From: Ancylobacter rudongensis
Lineage (GTDB): Bacteria; Pseudomonadota; Alphaproteobacteria; Rhizobiales; Xanthobacteraceae
Assembly (NCBI RefSeq): GCF_900100155.1
Contig: NZ_FMTP01000001.1
Coordinates: 1-64,000, forward strand
Direction: 5' to 3'
DNA: 64,000 nucleotides
The position numbers and the translations under genes are program-made. Below are positions 26,647 through 34,882 of the stretch, one piece after another. How positions within the stretch are numbered: the first letter of the stretch is position 1; every line of letters starts with the position of its first letter. A model generated the notes under the pieces. It was not told the DNA's origin and did no database searches. It saw only the letters and a program-made list of their open reading frames with translations.

Positions 26647-27551
26647 GGCCTCTCCTTCCGCCGGCCATAGGCGAGGCCGATCATGACCAGCATCACCACC
26701 ATCAGCGTCACGATCATCATCACCGCGACCACCGAGGCGCGCGGCCAGTTATTGCCGGATTTCACCTGGTCGGCGATGAGGATGCTGAGCGTGGGGGGCC
26801 GGGAGCCGCCGAGATAGGTCGGCGCCACATAGTCGCCGAAGGCCAGCACGAAGGCGAAGGTGCCGGCGACGATCAGGCCGATGCGGGCCGAGGGAATGAT
26901 CACCGTCCCGATGGTGCGAAAGCGGCCGCAGCCGAGATTATGCGCCGCCTCGATCAGCGTGCGCGGCACATTGGCGAGCGCGAAGGTCTGCAGCAGCACC
27001 ACCAGCGGCAAAGTGAGCACGAGATAGCCCACCACCGTGCCGGTCGGCGTGTTCAGCACCTGCAGCGGCCCGAGCCCGAGCGGCGCGAGGACGGTGTTGA
27101 TGATGCCCTGCGGGCTGAAGAAGATCTGGGTGGAATAGATCCGGACGGGGTAGCTGGTGAAGAACGGTACCACCAGCATGAAGATCATGAAGCGCCGGGT
27201 CGCCGGGCTGACCTTGTAGGCCAGCGTATAGGCGGCCGGAAACGCCGCCACGCTGGCAATCACCGCCGTCAGGGCGGAGAGCCAGAAGGTGTAGACATAG
27301 GCGTTGCGGAAGAAGCCGGCGTTGAGGATGAAGGTCCAGTTGGCCAGCGTCGCGTCGGGCGTCAGGCGGAAACTCTTCACCGACCAGAAGGTCATGGCGA
27401 CGAGGAAGCCGAGCGGCACCAGGAAGAACGCGGCCTGCCACAGCGCCGGCGGCGCCCCCCAGAACATGGCGAAGCGGGCCGCTGTCGCGCGCCGCGACGT
27501 GGCCGTGAAGGGGGCGGTTCCGGTGTCCGGCGTGGGCAAGGGTTCGCTCAT
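26643..27551 (-). CDS. ABC importer permease (PotB type)
   Basis: About 302 residues from ATG 27551 (MSEPLPTPDTG); an upstream in-frame ATG at 27614 would add 21 residues rich in Ala, Pro and Ser, which I think unlikely. There are six predicted helices, and the EAA loop reads AAHNLGCGRFRTIGTVIIPS. The long first periplasmic loop (SFRLTPDATLANWTFILNAG) is usual for PotB-type subunits. It lies just after the binding-protein gene. Confidence 0.9.
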   Translation of the reverse strand: MSEPLPTPDTGTAPFTATSRRATAARFAMFWGAPPALWQAAFFLVPLGFLVAMTFWSVKSFRLTPDATLANWTFILNAGFFRNAYVYTFWLSALTAVIASVAAFPAAYTLAYKVSPATRRFMIFMLVVPFFTSYPVRIYSTQIFFSPQGIINTVLAPLGLGPLQVLNTPTGTVVGYLVLTLPLVVLLQTFALANVPRTLIEAAHNLGCGRFRTIGTVIIPSARIGLIVAGTFAFVLAFGDYVAPTYLGGSRPPTLSILIADQVKSGNNWPRASVVAVMMIVTLMVVMLVMIGLAYGRRKERP

Positions 27552-27617
27552 GAAGGCTTCGGGAGGCGTGCAGGAAGAGGGGGCAGGCGGCGCATGGCCG
27601 CCTGCCGCGCGCATGGG

Positions 27618-28781
27618 CTACATCGACTTGAATTCGGACCAGACGTCGTTCCACTGCTCGATGCTCTGCTGCACCGGCGTCTTGCGGATGTAGATCTTGC
27701 CGTCCTTGTACTCGTCCATGACGTTGCGGGCGTCGAAGGTGTGGCGCAGCGCCTTCGCCTCGGCCTGATGGTCCTTGTTCAGCAGCTCCCAGCCCTTCTT
27801 GTTGGGGATGGAGGCCCAGTAGGCCGGCATGATCGAGGAGCGCACCTGGCCTTCCGGCGAGGACATGTACTGGATGAAGGCCTTGGCGAGGTCCTTCTTG
27901 GTCGAGGACGAGACGATGGACATCGACTCGGTCCACTGGATGCCGCCCTCGTCCGGCACGGTGGCCGAAACAGGCACGCCGCTCTTCTGCAGCAGCAGCA
28001 CCACCCAGTCGCCGACGCCGGGAATGGCGGCGGCGGTGCCGTTGGTCAGCATCGAGAACTGGTCGGCCATTGAATAGAAGCCGGCGGTCTGCGGCTTCAG
28101 CGAGAACAGCGTCTCCTTCAGCTTGCCGAAGGCGGCGTCGGAAATGTCGAAGGGCGGCTTGTTGCCGTCATAGAGGCTGAGGCAGCCCATGGTCGGCAGG
28201 TACCAGTCGAAGAAGCCGAGCTTGCCCTTGATCTTGGGGTCCCACAGCGCCTTGTAGGACTTCACGTCGGCTTCCGAGAGCACGTCGGTGCGGTAGGCGA
28301 TGCCGAGATAGCCGAAGCGGATCAGCACGGAATAGAGATCCTCGCCGACCCAGTGCGGCTCGAACTTCTGGAACTCCGGCCAGTAATCGGCGAGTGGGTA
28401 GTCGGCCGGGTTCATCTTGTCGATGAAGCCGCCCTCTTTTAGCATGTGGATATATTCGGCATCGGCCAGCACCACGTCGAAGGAGCCGGGAGGCGACTGG
28501 TTCATCAGCGCCAGCATCGGCTCGCCGCCGACATATTCCTTGGCGACGACCTTGACGCCATACTTGTCCTCGAAAGGCTTCACCACCGCCGGGTCGGCAT
28601 GGCCGGGCCAGGAGAGCAGGTTCAGCACCTTGTCCTGGGCATAGGCCGGCTCGGGGGCGGTGGCGGTCACGCCGAGCGCGGCGGCGCCGGCGAGCACGCT
28701 GGCGCCCTGGAGCAGCCGGCGGCGGTTCATCGGGTGCAGCAGCGCCCGGAAATCGGTGATCGGGCCGTCGAACTCGTTCAT
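27618..28781 (-). CDS. Extracellular solute-binding protein (PotD/spermidine-putrescine type), Tat-type signal
   Basis: A 387-residue precursor. The N-terminus carries NRRRLLQGASVLAGAAALG and then AYAQ, a twin-arginine-like signal preceded by about 18 cytoplasmic residues. The mature part is a type-2 binding fold (SBP_bac_8) with LNLLSWPGHADPAVVKPFED and FDVVLADAEYIHMLKEGGF. PotD-like proteins bind polyamines, opines and other cationic or heterocyclic nitrogen compounds. It probably sets the substrate of the whole operon, but the sequence does not name it. Confidence 0.9.
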   Translation of the reverse strand: MNEFDGPITDFRALLHPMNRRRLLQGASVLAGAAALGVTATAPEPAYAQDKVLNLLSWPGHADPAVVKPFEDKYGVKVVAKEYVGGEPMLALMNQSPPGSFDVVLADAEYIHMLKEGGFIDKMNPADYPLADYWPEFQKFEPHWVGEDLYSVLIRFGYLGIAYRTDVLSEADVKSYKALWDPKIKGKLGFFDWYLPTMGCLSLYDGNKPPFDISDAAFGKLKETLFSLKPQTAGFYSMADQFSMLTNGTAAAIPGVGDWVVLLLQKSGVPVSATVPDEGGIQWTESMSIVSSSTKKDLAKAFIQYMSSPEGQVRSSIMPAYWASIPNKKGWELLNKDHQAEAKALRHTFDARNVMDEYKDGKIYIRKTPVQQSIEQWNDVWSEFKSM

Positions 28782-28824
28782 GTCGTCGTCTCCATCGGGA
28801 AGGTCGTTTTGATTGGGCCGGCAC

Positions 28825-29301
28825 TCACTGGAACGAACTGAAGCCCGGCGAGGCCGCCCATTCGTCGAGGACCTCGCGCGCCTCGGTGGGGAGCAGGCGT
28901 TCGGCGGTGAGGGTGCGTTCGTGCAGGTCGCTGCGGACCATGTTGGTCAGCGGTTCCAGCTTGAAGCCGATATCCGCGCAGTCCTTCAGCGTATTGGCGT
29001 AATAGAGCCGGCTGATCTTCGCCCAGAACATCGAGGCGACGCACATCTCGCAGGGCTCGCAGGTGGTGTAGAGATCGCAGCCGCTGAGGTCCCAGCTCTT
29101 CAGGTTCCGGCCGGCGTCGCGGATTGCCTCGACCTCGCCATGCGAGGTGGCGTCGTGATTGTTGACGACATTGTTCACGCCTTCGCCGACGATCACCCCG
29201 TCCTTGACGATGACGCAGCCGAACGGCGCCGATCCGTCCGCCCGCATCTTGTCGCGGCTGATCTCGATGGCACGGCGCATGAAGGTCTCGTGAGTGCTCA
29301 T
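28825..29301 (-). CDS. CDA-fold nucleobase/nucleoside deaminase (guanine-deaminase-like)
   Basis: A 158-residue zinc deaminase. SHGEVEAIRDA gives the zinc His and catalytic Glu, and YTTCEPCEMCVASMFWA the two zinc Cys (PCxxC). The length and the C-terminal extension resemble Bacillus-type GuaD better than tRNA adenosine deaminase TadA, and the tail ends in FSSFQ. It would deaminate a free base or related ring. Its start overlaps the amidase stop by four bases. The operon thus holds two unrelated deaminase folds. Confidence 0.85.
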   Translation of the reverse strand: MSTHETFMRRAIEISRDKMRADGSAPFGCVIVKDGVIVGEGVNNVVNNHDATSHGEVEAIRDAGRNLKSWDLSGCDLYTTCEPCEMCVASMFWAKISRLYYANTLKDCADIGFKLEPLTNMVRSDLHERTLTAERLLPTEAREVLDEWAASPGFSSFQ

Positions 29302-30731
29302 GATAGGGCCTCGCTGGACGGGAAGGGGCGGCGGAAGGCGGGAGGGACGAGGTCGACGGGGTCGCGCACGCGCTCGATGCCGGATGCCACGCGCACCACA
29401 TCGGCCTCGCCGAGCGCGCGGCCGACGATCTGCAGCCCAACCGGCATGCCGTCGCTCGCCAGGCCGGCGCAGACCGAGGCGGCCGGCTGGCCGGTCAGGT
29501 TGAACGGGTAGGTGTAGAACACCCAGCTGACGAGGTTGCGGTCGGACAGATGCGCCGGCATGTCGACCCCGGCATCGAGCGACGTCACCGGCAGCACCGG
29601 CGAGACCAGCGCGTCATAGCGCTCGAAGAACCGGCGCATCTCCTCCCGCAGCGCGTAGCGGTCGAACACCGTGTCGTAATAGGCGCGCATCTCCTGCGCC
29701 AGCGCCGCCGCCAGCACGGCGGCGACGGCCGGGTCGAGCAGGTCGCGCTGCGTCTCCAGCACGCCGCGCAGCCGCGTGCCGACGCCGGCATAGAATTCGG
29801 CGATCCAGAGATCGGCCGGGTCGGTCGCGAACACGGTGTCGACCTGTTCGACGATCGCGCCGAGCTCTTCCAGCCGGCGTACGACCGGCTCGATGACGCG
29901 CAGCACCTCCGCGTCGGGCCGGGCATAGCCGAGGGTCGGGCTCCAGGCGATGCGCAGCCCGGCGAGGTCGGCCCCGACGGCGCCGAGCACGTCCGGCACC
30001 GGGCCGGCAACGCTGGCCGGGTCGCGCGCGTCATAGCCCGCGATCGCCGCGAACAGCAGCGCGGCATCGGCGATATCGCGGGCGATCGGGCCGACATGGG
30101 CCAGCGTCGGCGTCGCCGAGGTCGGCCACACCGGAACGCGGCCGAACTGGCCCTTGATCCCGGCAAGGCCGGTGAAGGCGCAGGGAATGCGGATCGAGCC
30201 GCCGCCATCGGTGCCGAGGGCGAAGGGGGTGATGCCGGCGGCGACGGAGGCCGCCGCGCCGGCGCTTGAGCCGCCGGGCGTCTTGTCGAGATTCCAGGGG
30301 TTGCGGGTGATACCGGTCAGCGGGCTGTCGCCGACCGGCTTGCAGCCGAACTCGCTGGTCGTGGTCTTGCCGATGAGGATGGCGCCGGCCGCCCTGGCGC
30401 GGTCCACCGCCGGCGCGTCGACCTCTGCGACAATGTCGGCCCTGGCGCGCGAGCCGGAGGCGTAGCGCTGGTCCTTTACCGCCATCAGATCCTTGGCGGA
30501 GAAGGGCAGGCCGTGCAGCGGACCCAGCGGCTCGCCGCGCATGACGGCCTCTTCCGCCCCCCGCGCATCGGCCATCGCCTCGTCTTCCATGATGAGGAAG
30601 AACGCGTTCAGCGTCCCCTGCGTCGCCGTCGCCGCGTCGAGCGCATGGCGCGTCAGCTCCACCGGCGAGACCTGGCGGCTCGCAATGAGGCTGCGCAACT
30701 CATGGGCGCTCGGCAGGTTGTGGGCGGGCAC
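29298..30731 (-). CDS. Amidase, amidase-signature family
   Basis: A 477-residue enzyme with the Ser-Ser-Lys triad region: the Lys in LPFSAKDLMAVK (about residue 80), then TPGGSSAGAAASVAAG and LGTDGGGSIRIPCAFTG. It hydrolyses a carbon-nitrogen amide bond in the cytoplasm. GatA is unlikely because no gatB or gatC is nearby and the neighbours are catabolic. It is second in the leftward operon, 26 bases after the cyclase-family gene. Substrate unknown; a linear amide from ring opening is plausible. Confidence 0.9.
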   Translation of the reverse strand: MPAHNLPSAHELRSLIASRQVSPVELTRHALDAATATQGTLNAFFLIMEDEAMADARGAEEAVMRGEPLGPLHGLPFSAKDLMAVKDQRYASGSRARADIVAEVDAPAVDRARAAGAILIGKTTTSEFGCKPVGDSPLTGITRNPWNLDKTPGGSSAGAAASVAAGITPFALGTDGGGSIRIPCAFTGLAGIKGQFGRVPVWPTSATPTLAHVGPIARDIADAALLFAAIAGYDARDPASVAGPVPDVLGAVGADLAGLRIAWSPTLGYARPDAEVLRVIEPVVRRLEELGAIVEQVDTVFATDPADLWIAEFYAGVGTRLRGVLETQRDLLDPAVAAVLAAALAQEMRAYYDTVFDRYALREEMRRFFERYDALVSPVLPVTSLDAGVDMPAHLSDRNLVSWVFYTYPFNLTGQPAASVCAGLASDGMPVGLQIVGRALGEADVVRVASGIERVRDPVDLVPPAFRRPFPSSEALS

Positions 30732-30757
30732 GGGGCCTCCGCGGGCGGCTTGCGGGA

Positions 30758-31453
30758 TCAGTTGAGGATGGCGAAGGCGCGCACCGGCGAGCCGGACCCG
30801 CCCTTGAACTTCAGCGGCGCGCCGAAGAACTGGAACTCGCCCTTGCCGATGAGCGCCTCAAGGTTCACCAGCCACTCCCAGTGGCTGATGCCGAGGTCGC
30901 GGCACAGGCGATGCTGGGCGAACAGGTTGTCGGAAGGCTTGTCGGTCGAGGGGCCCTCGACGCCATGCATTTTCGAGCCGCGCGCATGGAGCCAGCGCGT
31001 GGCTTCCACCGTCAGCAGCGGGTTCTTCCACACGGAATCGAGGCCGGGATAGGTGCGCTGGTGAAAGCCGGTGCACAGCAGCACGATGTGCCCGTCCACC
31101 TTCACGCCGGCCTGCGCCTCGGCCTGCTCCATGTCGGCGACGGTGATGTCGCCGAGATCGGGAATGTGGCGCAGGTCGAAGCACACCGCCTTGCCCATGA
31201 ACATCTCGAGCGGCATCTCGTCGACCGGAATGCCCTCGGGGTTCACATGGCGGAAGGCATCCACATGGGTGCCGACATGGTCGAGCATGGCGATGAAGTT
31301 GGTCTGGAACGTCATCGCGTCGCCGGGCACGCCGAGGCCGAGCGACCGGGTGTTCTCATGGCTCATATGCGTGGTGATCACCGGCCGCTGGAACAGCTTG
31401 TGAGCCGGCATATTGTCCTCGATCAGCAGGCTCAGATCGACAACACGGGACAT
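30758..31453 (-). CDS. Cyclase-family (PF04199) metal hydrolase, kynurenine-formamidase-like
   Basis: A 231-residue protein. AMLDHVGTHVDAFRH is the HxGTHxD metal-binding motif of the family, which includes bacterial kynurenine formamidase KynB, isatin hydrolase and related ring-opening enzymes; DGHIVLLCTGFHQRT follows. The metal-dependent reaction is hydrolysis of an amide or cyclic amide. It is the first gene of the nine-gene operon and is divergent from a LysR regulator. Confidence 0.87.
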   Translation of the reverse strand: MSRVVDLSLLIEDNMPAHKLFQRPVITTHMSHENTRSLGLGVPGDAMTFQTNFIAMLDHVGTHVDAFRHVNPEGIPVDEMPLEMFMGKAVCFDLRHIPDLGDITVADMEQAEAQAGVKVDGHIVLLCTGFHQRTYPGLDSVWKNPLLTVEATRWLHARGSKMHGVEGPSTDKPSDNLFAQHRLCRDLGISHWEWLVNLEALIGKGEFQFFGAPLKFKGGSGSPVRAFAILN

Positions 31454-31838
31454 GGGCGCTCCTTAGAAGCTGCGGAGGTGCCCGCGCGCAGCCGAGCGTC
31501 TCCGTCGCCGCCACAGGCTGGCAGCGCCGGGATCGTGCGGACGGCATTGGCATATCTCCCGAAGCCACGGGTTGCGGGGGGCTCTGCGTGGCTCGACGAT
31601 GCGGAGGCTAGAGACAAGCAGCCGGCATCGGCAAAGACGATTTTCCGATCACATATATAGGTTGAGCCTATGGTTTTTATTTATAGGCAGCAATGATCAA
31701 TCGGCGATTTACGTAACACCTTGTTCGAAAATGAGTATTGGAAAATTGCTGCCCATAGATTATGCAAATGATGATTTGTTAGTCAGTTTGACAATTGGGC
31801 AATGGCGCGCAGAGTTGCCGCGTGAGCCGGGGTGATCC
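31454..31838. promoter_or_regulatory. Divergent control region, LysR gene / N-compound operon
   Basis: This 385-base gap is AT-rich in 31630-31810 and contains no convincing gene. ATAGG-TTGAG-CCTAT at 31657-31671 is a perfect 5-bp inverted repeat with a 5-base spacer, the size and T-N11-A form of LysR recognition sites. A third ATAGG occurs at 31683-31687. I infer the divergent LysR protein binds here to control both directions. Confidence 0.55.
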
Positions 31839-32801
31839 ATGGATCTTCGTCAGCTGAAATACTTTGTGCAGATCACGGAAAGCGGCAATTTCTCACGCGC
31901 TGCCGAAATGCTGCGGATCGCTCAACCCTCGTTGAGCCAGCAGGTGAAGAACCTTGAAGAGGAACTGGGCGTCGACCTGCTTCTGCGTCACGCGCGCGGC
32001 GTGACCCCGACCGATATGGGCCAGCAGCTCTACGACCATGCCCGCCGCATCCTGGAAGAGGTCGAGCGGGTCAAGGATGTGGTGCGCTCGCAATCGGTCA
32101 CTCCGTCCGGCCGGGTCGCGATCGGGCTGCCGACCTCGGCCTGCCGTGGCCTCTCCATCCCGTTGATCACCGCCATGGCCGAGCGCCAGCCCAACATCAC
32201 CCTGCGGGTGGTGGAGGCGATGACCGGCTATCTCGACGAATTCCTGCAGATGGGCCGGCTCGACGTCGCCCTGCTCTATGACCGCCGCGCCTTCGAGACC
32301 GTCGCCTGGACCGAAATGATGGTCGAGGAGTTGATGCTCTTCGTGCCGCCGGGCCATCCGCTGGCCGCCAGCGGCGGGGTGACGCTGCGCGGGGTGTTCG
32401 AGCACCCCATCGTTCTGCCGGGCGCGCCCAACGTGCTGCGCACCGTCATCGAGCAGTTCGCCGCCCGCCACGATATCAAGCCGGTGGCGATGGATTGCGA
32501 CAGCCTGCCCGCCATCGCCCAGCTGGTGCAGCAGGGCCGGGCGCTGGCGGTGATGCCGCATTTCGCCTTCATCGACGAGATGCGGCGCGGCGAGATGATC
32601 GCCGTGCCGATCCTTGACCCCACGCCTTCCTGGCGCCTGTCGGTGGTGGTGTCGCCGCGCACCATGAACCCGCGGGGCAGCGACGCGGTAGCGAAGGTGC
32701 TGGCCGATGTCATCGCCGGCATGGTCGAGGCCGGCACCTGGCGCGCCCGGCTGCGCCCCGACAAGAGCCGGGGCGAGGCGGGGCGGGCCGTGGCGCGATG
32801 A
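31839..32801 (+). CDS. LysR-family transcriptional regulator
   Basis: A 320-residue protein. The N-terminal helix-turn-helix reads MDLRQLKYFVQITESGNFSR then AAEMLRIAQPSLSQQVKNLE. From about residue 90 it has the LysR substrate-binding fold (SGRVAIGLPTSACRG, later AVMPHFAFIDEM). It resembles CynR/NAC-type members. It is divergent from the operon beginning with the cyclase-family gene and probably activates it in response to a pathway compound. It faces a second LysR gene across a 13-base gap. Confidence 0.93.
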   Translation: MDLRQLKYFVQITESGNFSRAAEMLRIAQPSLSQQVKNLEEELGVDLLLRHARGVTPTDMGQQLYDHARRILEEVERVKDVVRSQSVTPSGRVAIGLPTSACRGLSIPLITAMAERQPNITLRVVEAMTGYLDEFLQMGRLDVALLYDRRAFETVAWTEMMVEELMLFVPPGHPLAASGGVTLRGVFEHPIVLPGAPNVLRTVIEQFAARHDIKPVAMDCDSLPAIAQLVQQGRALAVMPHFAFIDEMRRGEMIAVPILDPTPSWRLSVVVSPRTMNPRGSDAVAKVLADVIAGMVEAGTWRARLRPDKSRGEAGRAVAR

Positions 32802-32814
32802 GCCGGCGGCGCCG

Positions 32815-33750
32815 TCAGTCGCTGTCGGTCCCGGCCGCCCGAGCGGGGCGCGGCGCGTCCATGCGTGACAACTGGTCCCAGACCGTGGCTTCGACGGGCG
32901 TGGCCTGATTGGCCAGTCGCACGGCCGTGACGTCGAGATCGCAATAGGGCAGGCTGGCCGAGAGATCGGCGAGATCGCCGGCCTCGATCCGCGCGCGGGC
33001 CAGCGTCGCCGGCACCCAGGCCACGCCGATGCCGTTCGCCGCCAGTTCCAGCGCCGCGAGCGTAAGCTCGGTCTCCACCTTAGGCACCATGTGGCTTGCC
33101 CCCTGTATGGCCGGCAGCACGATCCGGTCCATGACCTCGCCGAGGAAGACCTCGGACGGGTAGGCGATGAACGGCACTTCGCCATGGGCGAACTGCCGGT
33201 TGAGACGTGCGCCATAGGCGCGGGCGAAAACCGGGATCAGCCGGTCGCGGCCGATGATGGTCGTCTCGATGTAGTTGGCGGCGATCGGGTGCTCCTCGCC
33301 GATCCGCCGGTACACCACGGCGATGTCGGCCTGCCGCGACAGCAGGAAGGCGAAGCACTCATCGAGATTGGCCGATTTCAGCTTCAGGAAAATATCGGCG
33401 TTTTCCGATTGGATCGTGTCGATGAAGCGCGGCGCCCAGGAGGCGGTCAGGGCATGCTGGCTGGCGAGGACCAGGCGGTTGCCGGCGGTGCGGTCGCCCC
33501 GGCGTAGATCGTCCGTCAGCTGGCGCAGCGTGCGCGCAAGCCGGGCGATCTGGTCGCGCTGCTCGGCGGTGGTCGGGCGCAGCTGAACCGGCTTGCGCGA
33601 GCGGTCGAACAGCGCCACCCCGACATGGTCCTCGATATGCTGCACCCGGCGCGAGAAGGCCGACTGCGTCAGCCGCCGCCGCTCGGCCGCTTCGCTGAAG
33701 GAGCCTGTCTCCGCAACCGCGAGAATATCCTCCAGCCATTCCAGTCGCAT
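32815..33750 (-). CDS. LysR-family transcriptional regulator
   Basis: A 311-residue protein with an N-terminal helix-turn-helix (MRLEWLEDILAVAETGSFSE, AAERRRLTQSAFSRRVQHIE) and a C-terminal effector domain (LVLASQHALTASWAPRFIDT; ALELAANGIGVAWVPATLA). The HypT-like start MRLEWLEDILAVAETGSFS is common in regulators beside sulfur or amino-acid genes. It is divergent from the PLP-lyase gene, with a perfect inverted repeat between them, and is the likely regulator of the sulfonate-type cluster. Confidence 0.93.
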   Translation of the reverse strand: MRLEWLEDILAVAETGSFSEAAERRRLTQSAFSRRVQHIEDHVGVALFDRSRKPVQLRPTTAEQRDQIARLARTLRQLTDDLRRGDRTAGNRLVLASQHALTASWAPRFIDTIQSENADIFLKLKSANLDECFAFLLSRQADIAVVYRRIGEEHPIAANYIETTIIGRDRLIPVFARAYGARLNRQFAHGEVPFIAYPSEVFLGEVMDRIVLPAIQGASHMVPKVETELTLAALELAANGIGVAWVPATLARARIEAGDLADLSASLPYCDLDVTAVRLANQATPVEATVWDQLSRMDAPRPARAAGTDSD

Positions 33751-33764
33751 CCGAACCTCCCAAC

Positions 33765-33779
33765 ATGCACAATATGCAT
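33765..33779. promoter_or_regulatory. Candidate LysR operator in divergent promoter
   Basis: ATGCA-CAATA-TGCAT is a perfect inverted repeat with a 5-base spacer, 15 bases long. It lies 15 bases upstream of the LysR start and about 78 bases upstream of the PLP-lyase start. Position, size and T-N11-A form fit LysR-type sites. Confidence 0.6.
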
Positions 33780-33856
33780 CTTAAGTGAATAATTTCGCAT
33801 TTGAAGTGCCGAAGACGATCTGCAAACATCGATATACGCAAGTTGAGGATTGTTTC

Positions 33857-34879
33857 ATGCACTTCGCCCGCTTCCCCCGCATCCGTCTCGCGCATCTGCC
33901 CACACCGCTGGAGCGGCTCGATCGGTTGAGCCAGGAACTGGGAGGGCCGGAGATCTGGATCAAGCGCGACGACTGCACCGGGCTTTCCACCGGCGGCAAC
34001 AAGACCCGCAAGCTGGAATTCCTCATGGCCGAGGCCGTGGCGCAGGGCGCCGACATGGTGATGACGCAGGGCGCGACCCAGTCCAACCACGCCCGCCAGA
34101 CCGCTGCCTTCGCCGCCAAGCTCGGCCTCGCCTGCCACCTGCTGCTGGAGGACCGGACGGGCTCCAATGATCGCAACTACAAGACCAATGGCAATGTCCT
34201 GCTCGACCATCTGCACGGGGCGACGACCGAGACCCGCGCCGGCGGCGTCGACATGAACGCCGAGATGGAAGCCGTTGCCGAGCGTCTGCGGGCCGAGGGG
34301 CGCAAGGTCTATACGATCCCCGGCGGCGGCTCGAACCCCACCGGCGCGCTCGGCTATGCCAATTGCGCGCTGGAGCTGATCAATCAGGCCAATGAGATCG
34401 GCCTTGCCATCGACCATATCGTCACCGCCACCGGCAGCGCCGGCACGCAGGCGGGGCTGATCGTCGGCCTCAAGGCAATCAATGCCCAGGTGCCACTACT
34501 CGGTATCGGTGTACGCGCGCCCAAGCAGAAGCAGGAGGAGAACGTCTTCGCCCTCGCCGAGCGCACCGCGCAGAAGCTGGGCTGCCCCGGCGTGGTGCTG
34601 CGCGAGGATGTGGTGGCCGACAGCAACTATGTCGGCCGCGGCTACGGCATTCCCGGCCTGGACACGCTGGAGGCCATCCGAATGTTCGCGGAACTGGAGG
34701 GGATTCTTCTCGATCCGGTATATTCGGGCAAGGGTGCGGCTGGTCTCATCGACTATGTCCGCAAGGGCATTTTCAGGAAGGGCGAGCGCATCGTCTTCCT
34801 GCACACCGGCGGCTCGGCGGCGCTGTTCGGCTATGACGCCTATTTCGCCGACGACCAGCCCGCGCACGCCACGGCCTGA
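33857..34879 (+). CDS. PLP-dependent lyase, D-cysteine desulfhydrase / L-cysteate sulfo-lyase (CuyA) family
   Basis: About 340 residues from ATG 33857 ([20 protein letters not shown]), preceded by TTGAGGA; an ATG at 33785 would extend into the operator region. [13 protein letters not shown] puts the PLP lysine at residue 49, followed by [20 protein letters not shown]. This is the ACC-deaminase-like fold II group containing D-cysteine desulfhydrase and CuyA. CuyA releases sulfite, ammonia and pyruvate from L-cysteate. The tauABC-like importer and HpsN-like gene downstream favour CuyA, but I cannot exclude D-cysteine desulfhydrase. Four bases separate it from the aminotransferase gene. Confidence 0.82.
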   Translation: MHFARFPRIRLAHLPTPLERLDRLSQELGGPEIWIKRDDCTGLSTGGNKTRKLEFLMAEAVAQGADMVMTQGATQSNHARQTAAFAAKLGLACHLLLEDRTGSNDRNYKTNGNVLLDHLHGATTETRAGGVDMNAEMEAVAERLRAEGRKVYTIPGGGSNPTGALGYANCALELINQANEIGLAIDHIVTATGSAGTQAGLIVGLKAINAQVPLLGIGVRAPKQKQEENVFALAERTAQKLGCPGVVLREDVVADSNYVGRGYGIPGLDTLEAIRMFAELEGILLDPVYSGKGAAGLIDYVRKGIFRKGERIVFLHTGGSAALFGYDAYFADDQPAHATA

Positions 34880-34882
34880 CCC

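Noticed and set aside
29298..30731. GatA subunit of the tRNA amidotransferase
   Set aside because: The amidase signature is shared, but no GatB or GatC gene is adjacent and the operon is catabolic.
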